This document shows positions 1 through 9,080 of a stretch of DNA of 64,000 nt, in pieces (positions within the stretch are counted from its first letter, which is position 1; the number at the start of each line of letters is the position of its first letter). The DNA comes from Atriophallophorus winterbourni. Taxonomy: Eukaryota > Platyhelminthes > Trematoda > Plagiorchiida > Microphallidae. The notes beneath the pieces are model-generated. The model did not search any database. It was given only the letters and a program-made list of their open reading frames with translations, and was not told the DNA's origin. The position numbers and the translations under genes are program-made. The stretch is from positions 39,343 to 103,342 of the forward strand of contig JACCGJ010019703.1 in NCBI GenBank assembly GCA_013407085.1, written 5' to 3'.

Positions 1-262
1 TGGTCAACACGATCGAATGCTTTTGAAATATCCAAGTAGCACGCGTGTATTGCTTGTCCTTTATCTACCGATTTTGTCCAATCATCTAGCGTTACCAGTA
101 AATTAGACAAACAGGAATAATTTTGTCTGAATCCATGCTGGTTCCTCGAAAGCAACTGATTATTCTCGAAGTGTTTCATTAGATCGTCAACAATGAGTCG
201 CTCAAGTAATTTTGAAATCACTGGTAACAGAGTAACGGGTCGGTAATTGGAAACATCTGTGA
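1..262 (-). pseudogene. CR1-clade reverse transcriptase fragment, cut by window edge
   Basis: Read on the minus strand, one open frame runs from about 262 to the edge with no stop. It shows the non-LTR RT order: NYRPVTLLPVISK (fingers), QHGFRQNYSCLSNLL, then LDISKAFDRVD, which carries the first catalytic aspartate (motif A). The same order occurs in the two larger CR1 copies here (3350-3600 plus; 38400-38150 minus). Upstream of 262 the match stops, so the 5' side is truncated or decayed. The YADD-type motif lies outside the window. CR1 rather than Jockey is inferred from the companion copies. Confidence 0.85.
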
Positions 263-967
263 GTACAATTACTAGGCTTACATAATTTACACAGCTTAAT
301 TTGAGAAGATGATAAGGTTTTCGAGTGGATTTTCTCACCGGAAATAGTTAATGGATTCCACAGATATTATTATAATGAAAATGAAAAAAATAATGTTGAG
401 AGTATATGTTTAATATAAGCAGCGTAAATGTAATCGGTGAATTTGTATCACGTACGGAATTCGAGCAGCCCGAAGTGTAATTTACTGGGTGTTGATGAAG
501 TCACAAACAACCAATTTTTGAATCTTCGAATTTCTCTGGTATATTGAGTGATCTATAAAAACTTCTCAATTACATCATCAAAGAGGTTTAAAGGTGCTAG
601 AATAGGATAAAAAGTAGCCGTCTTGAGACCCTAATTCACGGCTTTCCATAATGCCATTCTTCATTCATACCGTGAAGCTTGATGCACCAGAGGCGTTCAT
701 GATAATTTATATAGACAATCTACAATTGACTATTTTAGGAGATCGATAGATTTATCCCAGTTATCCATGGCAGGAAACAGCCTGTTGAGCGGTTGATTGT
801 GAAACATTCGAGCATTTCAACATCGTGCTTCGTACTAAGAACCATCTCTAACTGTGCTTTTCGAGGATAATATTGTTTAGTTTTTTCCATAGCCGAGGCT
901 CAGTGAAATGGAAATTAAAAATATAATTTAATCTTCAAAGTAAAGTGTTGCTCATATTCCACGAATT

Positions 968-1012
968 TACACTCCACTACCGGTTCCTGTCTAATTGCCT
1001 TCATCAGGCGGA
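968..1012 (-). ncRNA. Degenerate hammerhead ribozyme, family 2
   Basis: Minus strand: stem I strand CTCCGC directly precedes the core CTGATGA. The site ACCGGTA is followed by GTGGAG, which pairs with CTCCGC over 6 bp including one G-U. The expected GAAA is reduced to GAA by a one-base loss, and stem II is disrupted, so this copy is probably inactive. The predicted cleavage point lies after the A of GGTA. Confidence 0.65.
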
Positions 1013-1035
1013 GACCGTGAGATTTGGTTCAGTTA

Positions 1036-1355
1036 ACCACTGGAACAGTGGATAAATGGTAAACAAAGTTATACTTGAATGCCACTGTTGCATAGGGTTC
1101 GTAAAACGAACCACAATGTTCAATTTCAGAATCACATAGTGATTCGAGGTCAAGCACAAAGGCGCTTATGGATGACCAAAGTAATGTGTTGCTCACTTCC
1201 AAATAAATTACATTCCACTACCGGTTTATGGCTGTTTGCTCTGCTTCACCACGAATCACTATGTGATTCTGTTTTTGAACATCGTGGTTCGTTGTAGGAA
1301 CCCTATGCAACAGTAGCATTCGTGTATAACCTTGTTTACCATTTATCCACTATTT
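1036..1355. repeat. Long imperfect inverted repeat (snap-back arms)
   Basis: The arm at about 1040-1155 and the arm at about 1250-1355 are reverse complements of one another over about 105-110 bp with few mismatches. About 95 bp separates them. The left arm is part of the hammerhead unit. The right arm is an inverted copy joined directly to the hammerhead at 1220, and unit 2 begins just after it. Inverted partial repeats are known in Penelope-like elements. The second tandem unit, ending at 5428, lacks the inverted arm. Confidence 0.8.
1207..1247 (-). ncRNA. Broken hammerhead ribozyme, family 2
   Basis: Minus strand: the stem II region GCAAACAGCC and the ACCGGTAGTGG 3' half remain. The 5' core CTGATGA is replaced where the inverted arm joins, and GAAA reads TAAA. 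It is homologous to the copy at 979 and 241 bp from it, so it is the second ribozyme of a tandem pair. It cannot be active as it stands. Confidence 0.6.
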
Positions 1356-1404
1356 CAAGGAAAATAATGTTAAGAGTATATGTTTAATATAAGAAGCGTA
1401 GGCG

Positions 1405-1815
1405 GGATCAAACAGCACCAAGGAGTATTATTTTGCTTGACGTTCCAGAAAATTCGGGCTCCACAACGGGCTTCGAAAACAAAGAGCAGGACCGTAAACA
1501 ATGGTAATTTATAGCCGAAAATATCGGCTCCCAAAATTCTGTCGTTGTCGACACATACAGAATACCTCGTTCGAAGAACTATGACGGGAAAGGGGCAAAT
1601 CCACTTGAGGATACGTTTTTTCGAAGCAAGCTAAAAGTGAACAGAAACAGGTTACCTGAAAACGTCAGACTGTGCAACTCAAAAGCGGCTGTTGAGGTCC
1701 AACTGAAGCCTTTAATTACGCAATTATCCGAGACTGGTGCAAATTCGCCCGCGAAATTACTTCAAATTGCTTTAAAAAACGATCTCGGTCCGACGTCGAC
1801 ATCGTCGGACCAATA
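1405..1815 (+). pseudogene. CR1 ORF1 C-terminal fragment
   Basis: The frame gives SIILLDVPENSGS near the start, then VVVDTYRIPRSKN, FFRSKLKVNRNRLPENVRLC, and ends at the TAA at 1813-1815. The pattern of a short beta-like stretch followed by a conserved R-x-P-R-S block resembles ORF1 nucleic-acid-binding regions of trematode-type CR1 elements. At least one in-frame stop lies near 1503. The N-terminal half is missing, so whether this copy once had a PHD-like finger as at 41.3 kb is unknown. ORF2 follows about 18 bases later. Confidence 0.6.
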
Positions 1816-1833
1816 AATACAAATACGGACTCG

Positions 1834-2877
1834 GTGTTACATTCTGAAAACTCACTTAAGTGCATCTATACCAATGCTCAAAGTTTGTTCAACAAATTGA
1901 CTGAACTGACCGAGCTGTGCAAACGATACACGCCAGACCTCGTTGCTGTTACTAAAACCTGGTTTCAATCCTGTATGACTGAAAGTGAACTCTCAATCCC
2001 CAACATGATGCTAATACGGAACGATCGCCCAAGAAAAGGTGGCGGTGTGGCTTTATACTGTCACGAACGGCTTCAGTGCATGAAAATTCACGATCCAAAC
2101 CTTGATTTCGAAGATACCCTCTGGTGCAGTCTCACGAATGTGTCACAGGACGATTGCATTCTTGGAATCATATATCGCCCTCCAGCCTCGAATGATACTC
2201 AAAATGACAGGTTATTACAAGCGCTAAATTACGCCGGAGAGAAGCGTAGCTCACAATTACTACTCATCGGGGACTTCAATCTTCCTCATCTCTTTGCCAG
2301 ATCCGATCACCCTCTACACACATTTGATCACAAATTTCGTGAGGTGATCGACATGATTCCACTGCATAATCATGTGTTTGACTTTACTCATAGAAGAGGA
2401 TCAGAGTTGCCATCAATTTTGGATCTAATCTTTACTTCAGAGAAAACAGCAGTTGAGGGTGTTGACTACATTGCGCCCCTCGGTCGGAGTGATCATCTGG
2501 TGCTAGCCTTTGAGTTTGTTTGCAGTGCTAGACGAGTTTGTGCGTCCGCCAAACAATTCAGAAAGATCGACTACGCGGGTCTACGTGGATCGCTTGGGCT
2601 AGTAAATTGGCAAGAACTTGATCAGCACAACACCGAAACACAATGCAGTGAGCTCACGAAAATACTTCAGTCAAACATAGATCATAATTCGCGATTTGTT
2701 GATGAACGACGGGCAAGTGTCTTCCGATTTAAGCTTCGCAGTCGCACACAAAAATGGCTCGGGAAACGAAACTTTGCTTGGACTGAACACCGAAAGACCA
2801 AAACTGATGCCTCTTGGCAGCAATTTACTAAAATTAGTAACAAAGTGAATGCTATCGTCAAAGAGGATAATCAATAA
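1834..2877 (+). pseudogene. CR1 ORF2, apurinic/apyrimidinic-type endonuclease domain
   Basis: The frame opens with CIYTNAQSLFNK, the usual N-terminus of CR1 endonucleases, where the N contacts metal. It then shows LVAVTKTWF (E-to-K change in the expected TETWF metal site), RKGGGVALY, IIYRPP, LLIGDFNLP (catalytic GDFN), DLIFTSE and a terminal GRSDHLVL (catalytic SDH). It ends at TAA 2875-2877. The RT continues in the same frame, so this stop splits what was one ORF2. The endonuclease would nick target DNA to prime reverse transcription. The K in place of E would by itself be expected to abolish nicking. Confidence 0.88.
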
Positions 2878-4359
2878 TACCATCGCTCCCTGTCTTTGAA
2901 AATTGAAGAAAACCCTAAACTTCTCTATCGGATTGCCAATGCTCGGTCCAGTGTGAAACCAGGGGTGTTTCCTGTTATTTCTGAGAATGGATTAACAGTC
3001 ACAGCAAAGGAAACGGCTGATACTCTCGCTCAATTTTATGCAAATGTGTTTAGCCCTATAACGGTTAGGGCGAATGAGAATTTACTGACATCGATTGTAT
3101 CTCAACAACTGAATGATATTGAGAATAATTCAGCGATTATACGAAGACACTTGTGTGGACTGAACCCTGGGAAATCTCCTGGAGCCGATGAAATAACACC
3201 AGCACTACTAGAATCCTGTGACCAGCAGCTGTGTGAACCACTATGCCAATTGTTCCAACATTCCCTAACCGAAGGAGTGTTGCCAACAGAGTGGAAGACA
3301 GGGGTAATTTCACCAATTTATAAGGGTGGTAGCCGTTTAGATCCCGCGAACTACCGTCCTGTCACCCTACTCCCCGTGATATCCAAAGTTATGGAGCGCA
3401 TAGTGACGGAAAATATAGTTCATCACTTAGAATCACGAAATATACCATTTGTCGCCCAGCATGTGTTTCGTAAAGCTCGCTCAGGCTTGGCAGACTTGCT
3501 GACGGTATTAAACGATTGGGCCCAAACGGTTGAAGCAGGAAACAGTATGCACGCGTGCTATCTGGATATGTTGAATGCTTTCGACAGAGTTGATCACTTC
3601 CTGTTGCTACAAGAGCTGAAACAGATTGGTATTGACGGGCAGGTACTCGTATGGTTCGAAAGCTACCTCTATGGGCGCAAGGCAACCGTTCGAGTTAACG
3701 GGGTACAATCACGAGCCATTAATACCTCCAGTGGTGTGCCGCAAGGTTCCGTTCTCGGTCCAGTGCTTTTCTCAGTTTACATCAATGATTTACCTGAGAC
3801 GCTCTCGTGCAAGGAAGTTCTTTTTGCGGATGATGTTAAACTTTGGATGCGAATAAAATCAATTGCAGACTGCGTAAAACTGCAAAGTGATTTAGATGCA
3901 CTACACGAATGGTCAGTTAGAAATAAACTGCCGTTCAATTTTCAAAAATGCAAGTTACTGCAAATCGGTAAGCCCTTTCAGTACGAATATCACTTTGGGC
4001 AAACGATTTTGAGCTGGACCGAATCAGAGAAGGATCTTGGAGTCTGGATATGTGGCAGCCTAAAGAACAGCGTGCATTGTGAGGTCATTTACAAGCGTGC
4101 TTCAAAGCTTCTAGGTATGCTTCGACGGATCTTCAGAACCTTTACGCCTGTAACGTTGCCAAGCATCATGGAGACCTACTTAATTCCCACAATGGAACAT
4201 GCATCGCAAGCATGGACTCCGTGGATGAAAAAAGATATATTCTTGCTTGACAGGATATATCATCGTGCAACTAAACTCGTGCGCGTTTTTCGAGACCTCA
4301 CATACGAGGAAAGGTTGAAAAAGCTAGATCTCCCCACTCCCCTTCAACGTAGACATTGA
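2878..4359 (+). pseudogene. CR1 ORF2, reverse transcriptase domain
   Basis: Same frame as the endonuclease. Visible blocks: LNPGKSPGADEITP (RT0/finger region), NYRPVTLLPVISKVMERI, YLDMLNAFDRVDH (motif A, catalytic D), SGVPQGSVLGPVLFSVYINDLP (motif B), EVLFADDVKLW (motif C, catalytic DD), EKDLGVWI and AWTPWMKKDI. A TGA at 4357-4359 stops the frame, but homologous residues continue to about 4495. The usual C-terminal block (N-C-R-R-x-F-F ... FK..LDKYL) is missing by deletion. The RT core itself looks intact. The protein would act on its own RNA at the nicked target. Confidence 0.92.
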
Positions 4360-5428
4360 AGTGACGTTATAATTACTTACAAGATATTGAATACTCCAGA
4401 TCATCCACTCAAACATTTGTTCAAATACCGTGAATCAGGAATTACACGTAGCCACTCAGCGCCACTACAAATTCCCCATTCCCGTACTAATTATTTGTTA
4501 CTAAACGATTTGACGATGCCTGTGTATTGACTCAGGGTGAGAATATTACTTGACTCCAGTGACATCGTATAATTGTTTATTTATACTTCTTATTAAACGC
4601 ATATTTACTATGATATGGTAATTGCGAAGCTATGTTCTTTTTGTGACCATAAATTCTTGAATCTTGAATTTTGTAATCAGTGAATTTTGATCACGTACCA
4701 AATTCGAGCAGCCCGAAGTGTAATTTACTGGGTGTTGATGAAGTCACAAACAACCAACTTTTGAATCTTCGAATTTCTCTGGTATATTGGGTGATCTATA
4801 AAAATTTCTCAATTACATCATCGAAGAGGTTTAAAGGTGCTAGAATAGGATAAAAAAGTAGCCGTCTTGAGACCCTAATTCACGGCTTTCCATAATGCCA
4901 TTCTTCATTCATACCGTGAAGCTTGATGCACCAGAGGCGTTCATGATAACTTATATAGACAATCTACAATTGACTATTTCGGGAGATCGATAGATTTATC
5001 CCAGTTATCCATGGCAGGAAACAGCCTGTTGAGCGGTTGACTATGAAACATTTGAGCATTTTAACATCGTGCTTCGTACCAAGAACCATCTCTAACTGTG
5101 CATTTCAAGGATAATATTGTTTAGTTTTTTCATATTCGAGGCTCAGTAAAATGAAAATGAAAAATATAATTTAATCTTCAAAGTAATGTGGCTGTTTTCC
5201 TTCCTCAGGCGGAGACCGTGAGATTTGGTTCAGTTTACCATTGAAACAGTGGATAAATGGTTAACAAGGTTATACTTGAATGCCTCTGATGTATAGGTTT
5301 CATACAACGAACCACGATGTTGGAACACAGAATCACATAGTGATTCGTGGTCAAGCACTAAAGGCACTTGTGGATGACCAAATTAATGTGTTGCTCTCAT
5401 CCCCGAAATTGCACTCCACTACCGGTTT

Positions 5429-5744
5429 GTGACAAAACTTTCGAAATTAGGTGTTTGTGCGAAATTAATCTGTGCCAACTTTGCCACTTGGAAGCAAAAT
5501 TTAACTAAGAATTTATTTTTGAATGAATTTGTTCGTTGGTATACGTGACGTGCAACTGCCTTAATTTTCCGAGCAAATGCTATTCCGAAAAATATTATTG
5601 GGTCAATACGATAAACCCAGTTCATTATTAAACCACATACTTTGGTAATTGAAAAAGATTAATAAGGCAAAAATTAAAAATTGGGAGATTATATTTGACA
5701 CAATAATAAGTTCAAATTAACACTGGCGTCATAAGATTAATCAA
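5429..5744. other. No recognised feature
   Basis: AT-rich stretch between the end of the hammerhead unit and the next one. Short minus-strand frames are open but show no known domain. Confidence 0.5.
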
Positions 5745-5990
5745 ACCTGAAAAGATAATCAATCTTCAATTTATTTTCCTCCTACATAATCCCACCCGCA
5801 TCCATAACAATGTGTTGTGATACACTTGCATGGAAAACAATTGTTATACATGCGATTTGTTATGCAATTTTCCCTCTAAACAACATATTCATTTGCATGC
5901 AATTCCGTCACACCCCACGACCGGTTTCGTATTGTCTGCACTCATCAGCTAGGGGCAGTAAGATCAGGATCCGCATGCGCTCCTTGTTTT
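5745..5990 (-). repeat. Family 1 hammerhead unit
   Basis: This unit carries the family 1 landmarks: a GCATGCAAAT box at about 5890-5900 downstream of the ribozyme, the ribozyme itself at 5911-5956, and an upstream TCTTACTG and CGCATGCG block (5956-5980 on the plus strand). The rest of the unit has diverged. Confidence 0.7.
5911..5956 (-). ncRNA. Hammerhead ribozyme, best-preserved family 1 copy
   Basis: Minus strand: core CTGATGA (5948-5942), stem II GTGC...ATAC with an AGACA-containing loop, GAAA (5928-5925), the palindromic stem III ACCGGT (5925-5920) and C17 at 5919. Cleavage is predicted between 5919 and 5918. Stem I pairs CCCCTA upstream with TGGGG downstream, but the first pair is a G-G mismatch. 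All catalytic-core residues are present. A 3-bp palindromic stem III has no loop, so such ribozymes are expected to work best as dimers, as known for Penelope-type hammerheads. Activity is untested. Confidence 0.8.
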
Positions 5991-6508
5991 CCTATTCCCT
6001 CTGTTTTAGAGTTTAAATCATTGGAATTTGAAAGTCTCACGTTGAGAAAACTATTTGTGCATATTTCAAGTGTAACGGATGATTATTTGTTTAGATCAAT
6101 AGAGGCTAAATCTTCTGAACGTTTGTTACCTTGATTGCATTCATGTCGCAATAATAATCGATGCAATTCTAACCACGTCATTTCTCTTTTAACTTGTGGA
6201 TTGCGTAATAATACATTCCAGGGTTAATTGTTCCCAATGATACTCATACTCAGCCGAATAGTACGCAATAAAAGACAACAGTATTTAGTTAAGGCTTTGT
6301 TTACTTAGATGACCAGGAATAAAACACACGCTTAACCTTCATCGGAAAACGAGATAACACAAAAATCTATTCAGCGTGTCTGCGCCGTTAATCACCGTGA
6401 TTTGATCTGTTAAACCTTGTCAAATATTATAATAATGGTCTAAACCAAGTGACGCTAGATTTATTGTTCAATACTGGCGATCGTTTTACGTGTAATAAAA
6501 AGCAAGTA
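5991..6508. other. No recognised feature
   Basis: Unique-looking sequence between the hammerhead unit and the LTR element. No open frame with a domain is visible. The last bases (AGTA) may form a 4-bp target duplication with GGTA after 9080, with one mismatch. Confidence 0.5.
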
Positions 6509-6686
6509 TGTAACACCGCTTGTTTTGCCTCATCAAAACATTGACCTCGACTAATTAACTTCCGTTCGTTCGTGCGTGCATCGAAACGCTCTGTACACGT
6601 TTTGGCTACCGCGATAAACCTTCCATCTCCTGTGCCTTTTCATCAACGTTCTTGGGGACATTATTGTAGTAACCTGGTCTACTACA
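6509..6686 (+). repeat. 5' LTR (178 bp)
   Basis: Begins TGTAACACCGC and ends GGTCTACTACA. It aligns along its whole length with 8903-9080, with about ten differences. It contains the CATCAAAACATTGACC and TTCCGTTCGTTCGTGCGTG blocks shared by both copies. Confidence 0.9.
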
Positions 6687-6689
6687 AAT

Positions 6690-6707
6690 TGGTGAGCCCG
6701 ACGTGAT
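6690..6707 (+). other. Primer-binding site matching tRNA-Trp
   Basis: TGGTGAGCCCGACGTGAT lies three bases after the 5' LTR. It is complementary to the 3' end of eukaryotic tRNA-Trp (…ATCACGTCGGGGTCACCA) with one mismatch. tRNA-Trp priming is characteristic of the CsRn1 group of Ty3 elements. Confidence 0.85.
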
Positions 6708-6982
6708 GCACGAATCCTTCGTGTACTACTATTGGTAAGCCCAATATCCACGCAAAATTCGAGATTTTGTTAAGGTAAGTCTTTTCCCGATTTACATCGG
6801 CGTTATTTCAGGATAATTTTTTACCTATTTTAACACGTTTTACATCAAATCGTTATATGCATCGCATAACTAGACTTGTGGATCAATTCACAAGTCGGGT
6901 TAGAACACAACCTACAGGGCAGACAGTTTACTTTGTATATTGCTTGTAAGCCCCTCGTACATCAATCAACGGATCGTCGGGT

Positions 6983-7420
6983 ATGTACTCTCCTAGAGAG
7001 ACTATGCACCAGGATTTTGTCAGTCATTTTACGACTGACATACGATATATCTTAGGTGCCACATTTCCTATCCTCACAACGTGTGTGATAGACTGGCCAC
7101 TCTCCTTCGAACTCAGCGAAATCGCTGCAGTGCAAGCTACCGATGCCGACATCGCACAGCTTTGGGACGCCTATTATTTCATCACACCTCTCCCCTTGCC
7201 CGATGGCTTGGGCATTATCCTTTGCGATCTATCGCAAAGCGCTTTCCGACTACTTACCCTGTCTGCTTTTAGACGGCGTATTAGTCACACCATACGCAAT
7301 CTTTCCCATCCTGACATTCGTGCTTGTGTTATGTTTCATACGGGAAAATTTGTATGGTCGAAAGCCAGTGGGTACACGCAGCATGACACTGTCATGGCAC
7401 CTACGCTATTTGGGATAATA
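6983..7420 (+). pseudogene. pol remnant: RNase H end to integrase N-terminus
   Basis: The plus-strand frame starts with SPRE and continues HFTTDIRYI, the junction after the Ty3 RNase H domain. It then gives IDWPLSFELSEIAAVQATD (spacer) and NLSHPDIRA, the H-x-H part of the integrase HHCC finger, followed by FVW. Several frame changes near 7180-7280 and after 7350 break it. The expected catalytic DDE core of the integrase does not follow. The similar Ty3 fragment at 63.3 kb has the same SPREIRHLDYISQ junction. No functional protein can be made. Confidence 0.75.
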
Positions 7421-7599
7421 ACCGCTTGTACATCAAGTATATACCCACAATCCGCCATCTCCACAGTGAGTATGCGCCCGGAACGAGGGGTATTTAACAC
7501 GTTATTATCGCTTGGTAAATCCCGTGCATCTTTTTGTACCTCATCACTATAACTCGGTCGTGGCCAAAAATCCGTGCACCAGAGAGATTTTTCTTCTAA
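7421..7599. other. LTR element interior, start of a dispersed internal duplication
   Basis: From about 7525 to 7680 the sequence resembles 8208-8370. The two share GTACCTCAT, CTCGGTCGTGGCC and GTGCACCAG/ATGCACCAG landmarks. This indicates an internal segmental duplication in the element. No protein domain is visible. Confidence 0.5.
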
Positions 7600-7945
7600 C
7601 TTCTCAGGCACACATGCACCTCCAGCTTTGGAAAACGTGGCACGCGCCACCCCCGGATCACCGAAGCTTGTCGCCATCCTATCCAGTAACATGAAATACA
7701 CGCATCCTTCGTGTATCCCCTCGGTACGCATGTACCTCCCGCTGTGGAAATCGTGGCACGCGGCACCCCGGGATCACCGACGCTTGTCGCCATCCTGCCC
7801 GGGTAACCTGGAATGCATGCATCCTTCGTGTATCCCCTCGGTACGCGTGCACCTCCCGCAGTGGAAACCGTGGCACGCGCCACACCCGGATCGCCGACAC
7901 CTGTCGCCATCCTCCCGGTAGCCCCTACCATCAGCACACGCCGCA
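7600..7945 (+). repeat. 117-bp tandem repeat, about 2.9 copies
   Basis: Copies start at about 7607, 7724 and 7841. Each contains ACCTCCCGC, GTGGCACGCG, CCGGATC and CTTGTCGCCATCCT. 117 is a multiple of three, and one frame reads through all copies as a 39-residue repeat rich in P, H and R (THPSCIPSVR in each). It is much richer in GC than the flanks. The unit may derive from a gag-like or low-complexity coding part of the element. Function unknown. Confidence 0.85.
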
Positions 7946-7959
7946 CAACACGGGCGCTC

Positions 7960-8185
7960 TCCCAAGAGGGTCGTCATTGACCGTGTCGGCAAGCATGACA
8001 CTGTCTCAATCGACAGAGTCAAGCCGCTTTCAGGGACGAGGAAGTTATCCCAAATGACCCAACGCCAACCCCGGCACCACTGGTCATTACCCCTCCTGTA
8101 CTTACAGCTAACCCAGAGCCGGCCACTACAGGAATCAAACGTGCCAAACGGCAACCCGTTCGATTCGCTGATTTTGTTGTAAATA
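7960..8185 (+). pseudogene. pol C-terminal remnant
   Basis: The plus-strand frame gives GKHDTVSIDRVKP, the end of the integrase C-terminal (GPY/F-like) region of Ty3 elements. It is followed by a proline-rich tail and KRAKRQPVRFADF, the basic motif seen at the pol end in this group, then a stop. Frame breaks lie between these blocks. It sits where the end of pol belongs, before the 3' LTR. Confidence 0.65.
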
Positions 8186-8889
8186 GTTAATACTTTCATA
8201 TCGTTGGCATACACGCGTGCATTATTTCGTACCTCATTTCAATCACTCGGTCGTGGCCCTAAACCCATGCACCAGGGAGTTTTCTTTTTCTTCCCTCAGG
8301 TACGCACCCACCCACCGCTGATGCCACCGAATCGCGCACCCTTCCTGGTCCACCTACGCTTGCCTCCAACGCACCCGGTAGCCCTAACCACCAACACGAG
8401 CACAATTGTTCCAACACGCCTGCCATGTCACACAAGGTCCTTACCAGCCCAGATTGACACGTTAACCGATTCTCCTGGCGCGGCCGTTTATCATCCTTCG
8501 GGACACAGGAAATTCTGAGCAGGGACTGTGTTTTCGAAGCTTCTGGTTTTTGTTGTCAAGCATACGAATGCGCCTGTTTCTGCTCAAATTAAGTTCATGC
8601 TAAGACCACGCCAAACGGCAAAATCCCGCTAGCAGCTGTTCACTCCGTGTGAAGCGGCTCGGCATTACGTTCACTCACATGTGAGACGCTACTTGGCTTA
8701 GTCCTGATCGGTTCACCATACATCCTACTCTCGAAACACCGAAGATCTACCCACGCAGACCGAGCGCCCTGGCTGACTTCTATGTGACTGTTTGCTGAGA
8801 GACTACGTTCCTACCTGGGGTAACCTGACACCCGCATGCCCCACGCTATTGGCAACTCCCGATTAGAAGTCTTCGCTGACCAGACTTCT
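8186..8889. other. LTR element 3' untranslated interior
   Basis: The first part (8208-8370) duplicates 7525-7680. The remainder up to the PPT shows no domain. A short plus-strand proline-rich frame at 8204-8518 is not recognised. Confidence 0.5.
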
Positions 8890-8902
8890 TGGAGAGGGGC
8901 TG
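8890..8902 (+). other. Polypurine tract
   Basis: GGAGAGGGGC lies directly before the 3' LTR, the expected place and composition for the plus-strand primer. Confidence 0.75.
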
Positions 8903-9080
8903 TGTAAAACCGCTTGTTTTGCCTCATCAAAACATTGACCTTGATTAATTAACTTCCGTTCGTTCGTGCGTGCATCGAAACGCTCTGTACACTTTTTGGC
9001 TACAGCGATAAACTTTTCATCTCCTGTGCCTTTTCTCCAACGTTCTTGGGGACATTATTGTAGTAATCTGGTCTACTACA
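8903..9080 (+). repeat. 3' LTR (178 bp)
   Basis: Begins TGTAAAACCGC and ends GGTCTACTACA, the same length as the 5' LTR. The following GGTA may be the target duplication paired with AGTA before the 5' LTR (one mismatch). Confidence 0.9.

Larger units (their letters stand above)
391..1358 (-). repeat. Hammerhead-bearing ~970-bp repeat, unit 1 of a tandem pair
   Basis: The block starting at an AGAGTATATGTTTAATATAA motif near 400 is repeated from about 1370 and resumes at 4673 after a CR1 insertion. This gives a period of about 970 bp. Near-identical stretches include 457-520 against 4700-4760 and 600-720 against 4850-4930. The distal part (979-1220) holds two ACCGG sites 241 bp apart, each at a degenerate hammerhead ribozyme on the minus strand. 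No protein is encoded. Tandem units with hammerheads are the layout of Penelope-like partial tandem repeats and of retrozymes. Assignment to either is inference. Confidence 0.75.
1405..4672 (+). mobile_element. CR1-clade non-LTR retrotransposon, nearly complete but inactive
   Basis: In order: the C-terminal part of an ORF1 (1405-1815), ORF2 endonuclease (1834-2877), ORF2 reverse transcriptase (2878-4359), a shortened C-terminus, a 3' UTR, and a terminal microsatellite of the TTGAATC type (about 4652-4672). A short microsatellite end instead of poly-A is typical of CR1. The 5' end is truncated within ORF1. In-frame stops and an internal deletion near 4495 show it is dead. The same 3' tail occurs at 9640, 19500, 41907 and 58570, so several copies come from one subfamily. 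Confidence 0.88.
1359..5428 (-). repeat. Hammerhead-bearing repeat, unit 2, split by a CR1 insertion
   Basis: Unit 2 begins at about 1359 and breaks off near 1404. It resumes at 4673 with the sequence that follows this point in unit 1 (TGTAATC-GTGAATTT), so the intervening 3.27 kb is an insertion. Relative to unit 1, about 45 bp is deleted near 5185, removing the first hammerhead. The unit stops at 5428 inside the second hammerhead, just after ACCGGTTTGTG. No clear target-site duplication for the CR1 is visible. Confidence 0.75.
6509..9080 (+). mobile_element. Internally deleted CsRn1-type Ty3 LTR retrotransposon
   Basis: Two 178-bp LTRs start with TGTA and end with CTACTACA. A primer-binding site follows the first, and a polypurine tract precedes the second. 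Only scraps of pol remain between them: the end of RNase H and the integrase zinc-binding region (6983-7420), then the pol C-terminus (7960-8185). gag, protease and RT are absent. A 117-bp tandem repeat and a dispersed duplication fill the rest. The LTRs differ at roughly ten positions, so the insertion is moderately old. A tRNA-Trp primer site is the signature of the CsRn1/Kabuki group. The element could move only with proteins from an intact relative. Confidence 0.85.

Noticed and set aside
391..5428. The repeated flanks around the CR1 as long terminal repeats of one element.
   Set aside because: Unit 2 begins before the CR1 and resumes after it. This fits a tandem repeat interrupted by an insertion, not terminal repeats.
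6703..6725. CACGAATCCTTCGTG palindrome after the PBS as a regulatory site.
   Set aside because: Short, and similar CATCCTTCGTG strings recur in the 117-bp repeat. No independent support.
6983..7552. A 189-codon open frame as a new gene.
   Set aside because: It reads through RNase H and integrase relics and then out of frame. It is pol debris inside an LTR element.
7336..8214. Several long minus-strand frames opposite the LTR interior.
   Set aside because: They are antisense shadows of the GC-rich 117-bp repeat and show no domain.
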